Shown here: positions 48,763 through 56,909 of the stretch, piece after piece
Layout: the number at the start of each line of letters is the position of its first letter
Numbering within the stretch: the first letter of the stretch is position 1
Assembly (NCBI RefSeq): GCF_000145235.1
Contig: NC_014391.1
Location: forward strand, 3,728,001-3,792,000
Reading direction: 5' to 3'
DNA from: Micromonospora aurantiaca ATCC 27029
GTDB lineage: Bacteria; Actinomycetota; Actinomycetes; Mycobacteriales; Micromonosporaceae
Length of the DNA stretch: 64,000 nucleotides
The notes under the pieces: generated by a model
What the model was told of the DNA's origin: nothing
Databases searched by the model: none
What the model saw: the letters and a program-made list of their open reading frames with translations, nothing else
Program-made: the position numbers and the translations under genes

Positions 48763-49998
48763 GTGCGCACCATCCGTACCCTCGCCGCCCTGGCGGTGAC
48801 AGCGGTCGGCCTCACCGCCGCCCTCACCGCCGTCCCCAGCACCCCGGCGGCCGCCGCCCCCGGCGCGGTCACCTGGTCCGACGACTTCAACGGCCCGGCC
48901 GGGGCCGCCCCCGACGCGAGCAAGTGGCGCTACGACATCGGTGGCGGCGGCTGGGGCAATAACGAGCTCCAGTACTACACGAACAGCACCCGCAACGCCG
49001 CGCTCGACGGCAACGGCAACCTGGTCATCACCGCCCGCAAGGAGAACCCGGGCGGCTACTCCTGCTGGTACGGAAGCTGCCAGTACACCTCGGCCCGGCT
49101 GCTCACCAACGGCACGTTCGCCCAGGCGTACGGGCGGTTCGAGGCACGCATCAAGGTCCCGCGTGGACAAGGGCTGTGGCCGGCGTTCTGGATGCTCGGC
49201 AACGACATCGGCACGAACCCGTGGCCCGGCAGCGGCGAGATCGACATCATGGAGAACGTCGGCTACGCCCCCTCGACCGTCTGGGGCACGCTGCACGGCC
49301 CCGGCTACTCCGGCGGCGGCGGCGTCGGCGCGTCCACCTCGCTGCCAGGCGGCCAGGCGCTCGCCGACGCCTTCCACACGTTCACAGTGGACTGGGCGCC
49401 GGACTCGATCACCTGGTACCTCGACGGCGTCGCGTACTCCCGCAAGACGCCCGCCGACATCGGCGGCAACCGCTGGGTCTTCGACCACCCGTTCTTCATG
49501 ATCATGAACGTGGCGGTCGGCGGCAACTGGCCCGGCTCGCCGGACGGCAGCACCACGTTCCCGCAGACCATGACCGTCGACTACGTCCGCGTCCAGGCCT
49601 GGGACAACGGCGGCGGGGGCACCGGCGGCCAGATCGTCGGGTACGGCAACAAGTGCGTGGACGTGGCGAGCGCCAGCACCGCCAACGGCACCCCGGTGCA
49701 GCTCTGGACGTGCAACGGCACCGCCGCCCAGCGCTGGACCTGGAACGCCGACGGCTCGGTCCGCGCACTCGGCAAGTGCCTCGACGTGGCCGCCGGATCG
49801 ACCGCGAGCGGCGCCAAGGTGCAGCTCTACGACTGCAACGGCACCGGCGCGCAGAAGTGGGTGTTCAGCGCGGCCGGGGACATCGTGAACCCCCAGGCGA
49901 ACAAGTGCCTGGACGCGACGGGTCCGAGCTCGGCCGACGGCACCCGGCTGCAGATCTGGGACTGCACCGGCGGCGCCAACCAGAAGTGGCGGCGCTGA
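48763..49998 (+). CDS. Secreted GH16 endo-beta-1,3(4)-glucanase with CBM13 (ricin-type) domain
   Basis: A 411-residue secreted laminarinase. The signal peptide (about 1-32) ends TPAAAAPG. The GH16 jelly roll (about 38-282) has GKWRYDIGGGGWGNNELQYYTN-type substrate loop (WGNNELQYYT) and the catalytic motif GEIDIMENVG, with the nucleophile and acid/base Glu. A Gly linker leads to a C-terminal beta-trefoil CBM13 (about 290-411) with three repeats of the form KCVDVASASTANGTPVQLW...QRW. It cleaves beta-1,3-glucan and acts with the GH81 enzyme. GTG follows AGGAGG at 6 nt. Shared operators with GH81 imply co-regulation. Confidence 0.95.
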   Translation: MRTIRTLAALAVTAVGLTAALTAVPSTPAAAAPGAVTWSDDFNGPAGAAPDASKWRYDIGGGGWGNNELQYYTNSTRNAALDGNGNLVITARKENPGGYSCWYGSCQYTSARLLTNGTFAQAYGRFEARIKVPRGQGLWPAFWMLGNDIGTNPWPGSGEIDIMENVGYAPSTVWGTLHGPGYSGGGGVGASTSLPGGQALADAFHTFTVDWAPDSITWYLDGVAYSRKTPADIGGNRWVFDHPFFMIMNVAVGGNWPGSPDGSTTFPQTMTVDYVRVQAWDNGGGGTGGQIVGYGNKCVDVASASTANGTPVQLWTCNGTAAQRWTWNADGSVRALGKCLDVAAGSTASGAKVQLYDCNGTGAQKWVFSAAGDIVNPQANKCLDATGPSSADGTRLQIWDCTGGANQKWRR

Positions 49999-50010
49999 CC
50001 GGTCCCCGAC

Positions 50011-50040
50011 CCGGGGCGGGCGGCACCCCGCCCGCCCCGG
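50011..50040 (+). terminator. Terminator of GH16 gene
   Basis: A perfect 12-bp stem CCGGGGCGGGCG / CGCCCGCCCCGG with a 6-nt loop, 12 bp after the stop. Confidence 0.8.
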
Positions 50041-50051
50041 CGCCCCTCATC

Positions 50052-50103
50052 CCCGCCCCCGCCCCCGCCCCCCGCCCCCGCCCTCCCTCCCCCTCTCCCC
50101 CGC
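50052..50103. repeat. C-rich polypyrimidine tract
   Basis: About 50 bp of near-pure C with a repeated CCCCCG unit and then CT-rich sequence. The complementary strand has many runs of four or more G and could form a G-quadruplex. Confidence 0.7.
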
Positions 50104-50170
50104 GATCTTGCACTTTCGGCCCGAGCGGTGACGTGAATGTCCCATTCGCCCGGGCACAAACTGCAAGATC
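50104..50170. repeat. Family-B palindromic repeat (GATCTTGCA arms)
   Basis: Arms GATCTTGCACTTT and AAACTGCAAGATC pair at 12 of 13 positions around a 41-bp centre. It starts and ends with GATC, like the family-A copies. Confidence 0.75.
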
Positions 50171-50310
50171 AGCGAGGGCTGCCGGCCCGGGGCTGCCCGC
50201 CCTGAGGGGGCGGGCGCGGACGGCGTTGCGTTTCTCTGGGCGGTCTGGGATACCGTGAGGTCCGTTTCGCTCCCGCGAGACCAGGTCATCGCTCTACTGG
50301 AAGCGCGATC

Positions 50311-50958
50311 ATGGATGAGTCGACCGGCGCGCTGACGTCGATGAGCGGGTTCACGCCGGAACCGATCCCCACCGCCCGGCTGGTCCTGCTGCCGCTGGGC
50401 GTCGAGCATGCCGAGGAGATGGCAGCCGTCCTCGCCGACCCGGCGCTGCACACCTTCATCGGCGGCGAACCCGCCACCCCGGCGGCGTTGCGGGCCCGCT
50501 ACGAACGGCTTGTCGCCGGCTCGCCCGACCCGGCCGAGTCGTGGTGCAACTGGGTCATCCGGCTCCGGGACGGCGGCCGGCTGACCGGCTTCGTCCAGGC
50601 CACAGTCACCGAGGCACACGGGACGGTGACGGACGCCGCCACGGCGGGCGCGCGGGCGGTAGGACACCGGCACCTCGACGAGGCGACACCGGCCACCGCG
50701 GGACCGGTCGCGGAGATCGCCTGGGTGGTGGGAACACGGTGGCAGGGGCGCGGGATCGCCACCGAGGCCGCCCGTGGCATGGTCGGCTGGATGGGGCGGC
50801 GCGGTGTGCGTACCCTCGTGGCCCACATCCATCCCGACCACCGCGCGTCGGCCGCGGTGGCCACGGCCTGCGGCCTGGCCCCGACCGACGTGTGGCAAGA
50901 CGGCGAGGTCCGCTGGACCGGACCTGCCGCCCTGTCTCCCCCGCCTGCCCGGAGTTGA
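50311..50958 (+). CDS. GNAT-family acetyltransferase, RimJ/RimL-like
   Basis: A 215-residue acetyltransferase. TARLVLLPLGVEHAEEMAAVLADPALHTFIGG and ESWCNWVIRLRDGGRLTGFVQATV are the RimJ/RimL-type N-terminal half, and AEIAWVVGTRWQGRGIATEAARGMVGWM carries the acetyl-CoA motif QGRGIA. An insert of about 25 residues (TEAHGTVTDAATAGARAVGHRHLDE) interrupts the sheet before motif A. The acceptor is unknown; it may be a ribosomal protein, a small molecule or an antibiotic. It converges on the giant NACHT gene across a hairpin repeat that begins in its stop codon. Confidence 0.85.
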   Translation: MDESTGALTSMSGFTPEPIPTARLVLLPLGVEHAEEMAAVLADPALHTFIGGEPATPAALRARYERLVAGSPDPAESWCNWVIRLRDGGRLTGFVQATVTEAHGTVTDAATAGARAVGHRHLDEATPATAGPVAEIAWVVGTRWQGRGIATEAARGMVGWMGRRGVRTLVAHIHPDHRASAAVATACGLAPTDVWQDGEVRWTGPAALSPPPARS

Positions 50959-51011
50959 CCAAGGAGTTCGTGTCGGAGACGACGTCCGAGCCGGACACGA
51001 ACTCCTTGATC
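50957..51011. repeat. Family-C palindromic repeat (AAGGAGTTCGTGTC arms), likely bidirectional terminator
   Basis: Arms GACCAAGGAGTTCGTGTC and GACACGAACTCCTTGATC pair at 17 of 18 positions with a 19-nt loop. It lies exactly between two convergent genes, starting in the TGA of the GNAT gene and ending 16 bp from the stop of the NACHT gene. Confidence 0.75.
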
Positions 51012-51027
51012 ACCGGGGCCGGGGGGG

Positions 51028-54000
51028 TCAGAAGGGGGCGTCTACTGAGAGGCGGCGGACCTGGGTCAGGTAGGGGTCCAGCTCGCCCACCTCGAAGCGG
51101 CACGTGCCGATGACGTGCCAGAACTGGCCGCCCGGGTCGCCGTCCAGCTTGTACCGGCCGTCCGGGCTGACCGCCGCCCACCCGTCCGGCAGGCCGATGA
51201 GCGTGGTCCGCAACTGGGCGTGCTCGGGGTCGGCCACGTCCCACAGCCGTACCGTGCCGTCGTCACCGGCGCTGGCGAGCAGGCTGCTGTCCGGGCTGAA
51301 GTGCACCGACCAGACGCGCCGGGTGTGCGCCGCAAGGGTGCCGTGCAGCCGGCCGGTGACCGGATCCCACAGCCGGATCACCAGGTCGTCGCCGGCGGTG
51401 GCGAGCAGGTTGCCGTCCGGGCTGAACGCGCAGGACCAGAGCCGGCCGTCGTGCTCGGTGAGCACCAGGCGCCGCTCGCCGGTGACCGCGTCCCAGACCA
51501 CCGCCGTGCCGTCGTTACCGGCGCTGGCGAGCAGCGTGCCCTCGCTGTTGAAGCCGACCGAGTAGACCCGGTCGGTGTGGTGTTCGAGCGTGAGCCGGCA
51601 GGTGGCGGTGGCGGCGTCCCAGAGCCGTACCGCCTGGTCGTCGCAGCCGGTGGCGATGGTCTCGCCGTCGGGGCTGAACGCGACGGTGCGCACGCGCCCC
51701 CGGTGCGGGGTGAGCGTGGCGAAGTGCCGGCCGGTACGGCGGTACCACAGGCGTACCGTGTCGTCGTCGTTGGCGGTGGCGAGTGCGTCGCCGTCGGGGC
51801 TGAACGCGACCGCCCAGACGTGGTCGGTGTCCACGTTGAGTTCACGCTCGTCGGCGCCCGTGTCGGTGTTCCACAGGTGCACGCCGCCGTCGCCGCTGGG
51901 CGTGGCCACCAGCGGTTCCTCCGGGCAGAACACCACGGACAGCAGCCGGTCGGCCGGGCTGGCGAGCTGCCGCACCAGGCGGCCGGTGCGCGGCTCCCAG
52001 AGCCGGATCACGCCGTCGTTGCCGCAGGCGGCGAGCACCTCGCCGTCGTCGCGGAAGGACAGCGCGGTGACCTTGCGGCCGTGCCCGCGCAGCGTGTGCT
52101 GGAGCTGCCCGCTGCGGACGTCCCACAGCCGGGTGGTGCCGTCGTTGCTGCTGGTCGCCACCTGGTTCTGGTCCGGCCGCCAGACCACCGGCCACACCGA
52201 GCCGCGGTGCCGGGTCAGCTCGTGCCGCACCTGCCCGTCGTCGGTGTCCCAGAGCTGGATCGCGCCGTCGCTGGCGGCGGTGGCGAGCAGGCTGCCGTCG
52301 CCGTTGAACCGGACGCTGTAGATCGCGCCGCGCTGCCGGCCGAGCACCCGGACCGGCCGGCCCGTCTCGGTCTCCCACAGCCGCAGCGCGCCGTGCGTGT
52401 CGCCGGTGGCCATCAGCGTGCCGTCGGGGTGGATGTCGAGGGCGTACACGTCGGCCTCGTGGCCGCGCGGCGCGCGCAGCAGCTCGCCGTCGGTGGCCCG
52501 GCGGATCCAGATGCGGCCGTGCTGCCCGACGGCGGCCAGCAGCCGGCCGTCCGGTGAGTGCACGACCCGGTAGACCACCTCGGGCTCCTGCACCTCGAAC
52601 GCCAGCTTGCCGGTGGGGATGTCCCAGCCGCGGACCGTGCCGGCGCTGTCGGCCACCACCACGCGCCGCCCGTCCGGGCTGAACGAGGTGCCCCAGATCG
52701 GCGCGGAGTGGCCGGGCCACTCGTGACGCAGCCGGGCGCCACGGGTGTCGTAGAGCCGCACCACGCCGGCCGCGTCGCCGACCACCAGGCGGCCGCGGCG
52801 GCCGTCGGTGAGCATCGGCCACACCCAGCCGGTGAAGACGTCCTCGATGACGTGCCGCACGTCGCCGTGGTCGGCGTCCCACAGCCGTACGGTGAGGTCG
52901 GCCGAGCCGGTGACGAGCTGGTGGGACGCGGCGTCGTAGCGGACCGCGTACACCCGGGACCGGTGTCCCTGGAGCGTGCGCACCGGCAGCCCGGTGGCGG
53001 TGTCGCAGAGCAGCACACCGCCGTCGTCGCTGCCGACGGCGAGCACCGCGCCGTCCGGGCTGTACGCCACCGGCACCGGCAGCCGGCCCACCTCGAAGCC
53101 GTATCCGACGCCCACGGCGGGCGGGGCCAGGCCCGGCGCGACCGGACGGCCCGGCGCGACGACGGCGCCGCGCAGTTCCGGGGCGCGCAGCAGCGCCGGG
53201 TCGGCGCTGACGTCGATCAGCGCGGTGCGGTGCCAGCTGCTGCCGGCCACGCGCGCACCCCGCAGGTCGGTACGGAACAGGCGGGCGCCGGCCATCTCCG
53301 CGTCGCGCAGGTCGGCCCCGGCGAGGCGGGCCTGGTCCAGGCGGGCGCCGCGCAGCCGGGCGTGCTCCAGCCGCGCCTCGGTCAGGTTCGTGGCGACCAG
53401 CCGCGCGTCGGTCAGGTCGGCCCCGGTCAGGTCGGCCCCGGCGAGCTCGCGGTGCGACAGGTCCTCGCCGCGCAGCACCGCGCCGCGCAGATCGGCCCGG
53501 TCGGGCAGGCGCAGCCGGGCGGACAGCCGCAGCGCGTTGGCGCGCAGCGTCTCGCCCGCCGACTCGTCACCGAGCACCCGGGCGGTCCACGCGGTGCAGC
53601 GGGCCGGGTCGGCGAGGTCGCCGAGGAACTCCACCGCGAGCGCGGACAGCGACCGGACCGCCAGCGCGCCCGGCTCCTCGCCCCGGTTGATCTGCTCGGC
53701 CACCCCCTCGGCCACGAGCCACTCCATCACCGAGGTGTGGATGAACCCGAACAACCCGTCGTCGGTACGGACCAGCAGGCTGCCCGCGCCGACCGCGTGC
53801 GCAGCCTGCGGGCCGGACAGCCGCGAGTCGGCCCGCCCGGCGAGCTGACCGGTGGACTCGGCCAGCTCGGCCAGGCGCAGGTATGCCTCGCCGCTCTCCC
53901 AGAGCTGGAACGCCAGCCGGCTCACCGCCTGCCACAGCTCGGGCCGGCGCAGGCTGACCGGTGCGCCCGGGATGCCCTGGGTGCGGCGCTCCTCGAAGTC

Positions 54001-56802
54001 CAGCCAGGACTCCAGGATCTCCCGATACAGCGCGGCGGCGCTGAACGTGCCGCCCGCCCCGGCCACGGCGGCGAGCCGCCCCTCGTCCAGGTTGGCGATG
54101 AAGCCGAGCATGCGCGGGTTACGGGAGAGCCCCAGCAGGTCCTTGACGCCGGCGAGCAGGTCCATCCGCTCGCGGGCGGCCCGCTCGTCGCCGCCGTACC
54201 GGTTGCGCAGGAACGCCTCGATCTGCCCGGGGGTGAAGTCCTCCACGGCCAGCACGCGCCGGTGCGGCAGCAGGCCGACCCGCTCGCCGAGCGCGGTCAG
54301 CACCTGCGAGTTGGTCTTGAAGTGCTGGGTACGGCTGCTCACCACGATCTTCGCGTTGCCCTCGGCGGCCTGGAGCAGCGTCTCCAGGTGGTCGGCCGCC
54401 CGGTCGTACGTCACCCGGGCGACCAGCTCGTCGAACCCGTCGAACAGCAGCACGATGCGACCCTGGCGCAGCATGTAGCGGAACGCCTTGAGGTCGATCA
54501 CCTGCTCGCCGTGGTTGGCCAGATGCGCGGCGACCAGGCCGTCCACGGAGTGCGCCTTGTCGAGCGCCCGCAGCTCCACCAGGATCGGGATCAGGTCGGG
54601 CGCGGCGGTGGGCAGCCGCCGGGCCACCTCCCGCAACGCGAACGTCTTGCCCCGGCCGAAGTCGCCGAGCACCAGCACGAACCGGCCGTCCGGCGCGGAG
54701 ACGGTCTCCAGCAGCTCGTCCACCACGTCGTCGCGGACGCGCTGGTCGGCGCCGACGAGGTGGCGGTAGCGCTGCGGCACGTACTGCCCGGGTGGGTAGA
54801 GCCGGTCCGCCTGGAGCCGGGCGGTCTGCGCGGCGACGTACTCGCGCAGGTCGAGCAGGCCCTGGAACTCGGTCAGGTGCAGCACGCGTACGCCCCGCCG
54901 CTGTGCCTCCTCGGCGAGCCCGCGCGGCACCCGGTCGCCGTCGTAGACCAGCTCGGAGGCGATGTCCGGGTCGGTGGCGTGCACCCGCCGGGCGAAGACG
55001 TCCACATCGGCGGCGGTGGGGGTGCCCACGTGCGCGCCGACGCGTTGCTGACGGACCACCCCGTCGGAGCGGTAGCTGATGTAGAGGTGCGGCGGGTCGG
55101 TGCCGACGCGGCGCACCACCACCCGGTCGTAGCGGGCCTCGCAGACCTCGGCGAGCCGGTCCAGCAGCCGCTGCACCGGTGCGACCGGCGCGGCGGCCAC
55201 CGCGGCGCCCTGGGTGGCCCCCTCGACGGCGACCGGACGGCGCGGGTCGGGTACCTGGGCCGGGCCGGACGCGCCGAAGGTGGCCTCGGCGTGCGGCCAG
55301 GACACGGCGGTCACCGCGCCGCCGTCCAGCCGGTCGTCGCGGCCGAGCACCCAGCGGGTCATCCCGTCCGCGCCCAGCCGCAGCACCTGCGCCCGGCCGT
55401 CGCGGGGCGCGGCGGCCAGCGGCACCACCGGGTCCACCCGGGCCGACGGCGCGGCGTCGGAGAGCAGCAGGTCGAGCATCGGGCCGACCAGCCGGTTGAC
55501 CGAGCCCCGGTCGCGCAGCGACACCGGGTCCGGCGGCACCTCGTCGGCGTACGGGCTGCGCGCCCCCGGCGCGTGCGCCATCGCGCCCAGCCGCAGCCAG
55601 CCGGACTGCTGGTAGTGGCGCAGCCGCTGGGCGAACCAGCTGGACTGCGCCTCGCCGAGGAAGCCGTACCGGTCCTCCTCGCGGTGGGTGATGGCGATGG
55701 TGGAGTTCAGCCCGGCCACCACCACCCGCAGGTCGGGCACCGGGAACAGCGTCCAGGGCTGCTCGCTGTCGAAGATCCGGTCGTCGAGGCCCTGGTAGAG
55801 GTCGTCGAACAGGCGCGCGTAGTGCCGCCACTTCGGCCAGTACGGCGGCTGCGGGTCGACGTCGTCGGCCTCACAGGTGGCGAAGTACGCGCGGCAGGCG
55901 GCCATCGTCACGTCGCGCGGGCCGGGCACCACGACGAGCCGGTGCGGCTCCAGCCCGAGCAGCACCCGCAGGCCGGTGAGGAAGCTCAGCGCGTCGGAGA
56001 ACTCGCGCGGGCTGCCCGACTCGGTGAGGTTGCCGGCGACGACGAGCAGGTCCGGCCGGGGCACGCCGTCGTTCATCAGCAGCGTGAGGTCGCCCATCAG
56101 GTGTTCCTGCACCTCGCCCGGGGTGACCGGCGCGCCGGGGGTGATCACGCCCCGGCCGAAGCGCGGCCCGGCGACCTGGAGCACGGTGACGGTGTCCCGG
56201 GCGGTCGGTGGCGCCGCCGCGGCGGGCGGGAACGGCGGCGGGTTGATCGGGGTACGCCGGGCGCGGCGGGGCGCGGGCGCGCCGGCGGCCGGCGCGGCGA
56301 GCACCCCGTGCGGGTCGGCCGGGTGGTGCGGGAACGCCGGCTGCCGCATCGGCTTGGCCCGGCCGTCGAGCGCCTCCCGGATGCGGTCGAGCACCCGGTT
56401 GCGGGCCTGCGCCGGGTCGTCCACGCCGACCAGGTCCACATAGGTGATGGTGGCGAGCAGGCCGTCGATCGGGCAGTCCTCGACGCGTACCGTGACGAGC
56501 TTGTTGCCGGTGCCGTCCGGGTCGGCGCGCAGCGCGGCCTGCCACTCCAGCTTGCCGTACGTGGAGTGCAGGTAGCGTTCGGACAGCACCGCCACCACCA
56601 CCTCGGCCTCGCGGACGCCACGGTCCATGAAGTCGATGAAGTTGGTGCCTGCCACGAAGTCCCACGCCTGCAACAACGTGCGATAGCCGGCCGCCTCGAA
56701 CTCCCACGCCAGCCACGTGGCCCAGCGTTCGTCGGCCGGCGAGTAGCTGATGAAGAAATCGATGGGGCGGTCGGACCGGGTGGGGTGCGCGCCTACAACC
56801 AC
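51028..56802 (-). CDS. NLR-like STAND protein: TIR - phosphoesterase-like - NACHT - pentapeptide - WD40
   Basis: A 1,924-residue multidomain protein. Domains in order: TIR (about 12-145; DFFISYSPADERWATWLAWEF, with Glu86 at the NADase position in YGKLEWQ); calcineurin-like phosphoesterase fold (about 204-450) with substituted metal ligands; an alpha/beta domain (about 545-660, LYISYRSDGVVRQQRVG ... ELVYDGDRVPRGLAEEA) that may be nuclease-like; NACHT ATPase (about 680-1000) with Walker A GDFGRGKT near 714 and Walker B LLFDGFDE near 785; pentapeptide repeats (about 1100-1190, ADLTGADLTDARL); and about 15 WD40 repeats (about 1244-1885), enough for two propellers. It is likely a sensor-effector in immunity or signalling. 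The GTG at 56802 follows a CATAAT at 6 nt. Confidence 0.9.
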   Translation of the reverse strand: MVVGAHPTRSDRPIDFFISYSPADERWATWLAWEFEAAGYRTLLQAWDFVAGTNFIDFMDRGVREAEVVVAVLSERYLHSTYGKLEWQAALRADPDGTGNKLVTVRVEDCPIDGLLATITYVDLVGVDDPAQARNRVLDRIREALDGRAKPMRQPAFPHHPADPHGVLAAPAAGAPAPRRARRTPINPPPFPPAAAAPPTARDTVTVLQVAGPRFGRGVITPGAPVTPGEVQEHLMGDLTLLMNDGVPRPDLLVVAGNLTESGSPREFSDALSFLTGLRVLLGLEPHRLVVVPGPRDVTMAACRAYFATCEADDVDPQPPYWPKWRHYARLFDDLYQGLDDRIFDSEQPWTLFPVPDLRVVVAGLNSTIAITHREEDRYGFLGEAQSSWFAQRLRHYQQSGWLRLGAMAHAPGARSPYADEVPPDPVSLRDRGSVNRLVGPMLDLLLSDAAPSARVDPVVPLAAAPRDGRAQVLRLGADGMTRWVLGRDDRLDGGAVTAVSWPHAEATFGASGPAQVPDPRRPVAVEGATQGAAVAAAPVAPVQRLLDRLAEVCEARYDRVVVRRVGTDPPHLYISYRSDGVVRQQRVGAHVGTPTAADVDVFARRVHATDPDIASELVYDGDRVPRGLAEEAQRRGVRVLHLTEFQGLLDLREYVAAQTARLQADRLYPPGQYVPQRYRHLVGADQRVRDDVVDELLETVSAPDGRFVLVLGDFGRGKTFALREVARRLPTAAPDLIPILVELRALDKAHSVDGLVAAHLANHGEQVIDLKAFRYMLRQGRIVLLFDGFDELVARVTYDRAADHLETLLQAAEGNAKIVVSSRTQHFKTNSQVLTALGERVGLLPHRRVLAVEDFTPGQIEAFLRNRYGGDERAARERMDLLAGVKDLLGLSRNPRMLGFIANLDEGRLAAVAGAGGTFSAAALYREILESWLDFEERRTQGIPGAPVSLRRPELWQAVSRLAFQLWESGEAYLRLAELAESTGQLAGRADSRLSGPQAAHAVGAGSLLVRTDDGLFGFIHTSVMEWLVAEGVAEQINRGEEPGALAVRSLSALAVEFLGDLADPARCTAWTARVLGDESAGETLRANALRLSARLRLPDRADLRGAVLRGEDLSHRELAGADLTGADLTDARLVATNLTEARLEHARLRGARLDQARLAGADLRDAEMAGARLFRTDLRGARVAGSSWHRTALIDVSADPALLRAPELRGAVVAPGRPVAPGLAPPAVGVGYGFEVGRLPVPVAYSPDGAVLAVGSDDGGVLLCDTATGLPVRTLQGHRSRVYAVRYDAASHQLVTGSADLTVRLWDADHGDVRHVIEDVFTGWVWPMLTDGRRGRLVVGDAAGVVRLYDTRGARLRHEWPGHSAPIWGTSFSPDGRRVVVADSAGTVRGWDIPTGKLAFEVQEPEVVYRVVHSPDGRLLAAVGQHGRIWIRRATDGELLRAPRGHEADVYALDIHPDGTLMATGDTHGALRLWETETGRPVRVLGRQRGAIYSVRFNGDGSLLATAASDGAIQLWDTDDGQVRHELTRHRGSVWPVVWRPDQNQVATSSNDGTTRLWDVRSGQLQHTLRGHGRKVTALSFRDDGEVLAACGNDGVIRLWEPRTGRLVRQLASPADRLLSVVFCPEEPLVATPSGDGGVHLWNTDTGADERELNVDTDHVWAVAFSPDGDALATANDDDTVRLWYRRTGRHFATLTPHRGRVRTVAFSPDGETIATGCDDQAVRLWDAATATCRLTLEHHTDRVYSVGFNSEGTLLASAGNDGTAVVWDAVTGERRLVLTEHDGRLWSCAFSPDGNLLATAGDDLVIRLWDPVTGRLHGTLAAHTRRVWSVHFSPDSSLLASAGDDGTVRLWDVADPEHAQLRTTLIGLPDGWAAVSPDGRYKLDGDPGGQFWHVIGTCRFEVGELDPYLTQVRRLSVDAPF

Positions 56803-56808
56803 ATGGTC

Positions 56809-56814
56809 ATTATG
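56809..56814 (-). promoter_or_regulatory. -10 hexamer of the NLR-like gene, probably leaderless
   Basis: CATAAT on the minus strand matches TATAAT at five of six positions and ends 6 nt before the GTG at 56802. There is no ribosome binding site in the gap. Confidence 0.5.
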
Positions 56815-56909
56815 GCCACCGACGGTCAACAGATCGACACCCTCGGCAGCTCGGATCGTCCCGCGTCGGGCTCCTGCGCCCGCGCCGGCATGTGCGAGGA
56901 TCATCCCTC

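Larger units (their letters stand above)
49999..50310. other. 312-bp intergenic region after GH16
   Basis: This holds the terminator at 50011-50040, a C-rich tract (50052-50103) and a GATC-ended palindrome (50104-50170). TACCGT near 50251 could be the -10 of the following GNAT gene. No gene is supported. Confidence 0.65.
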
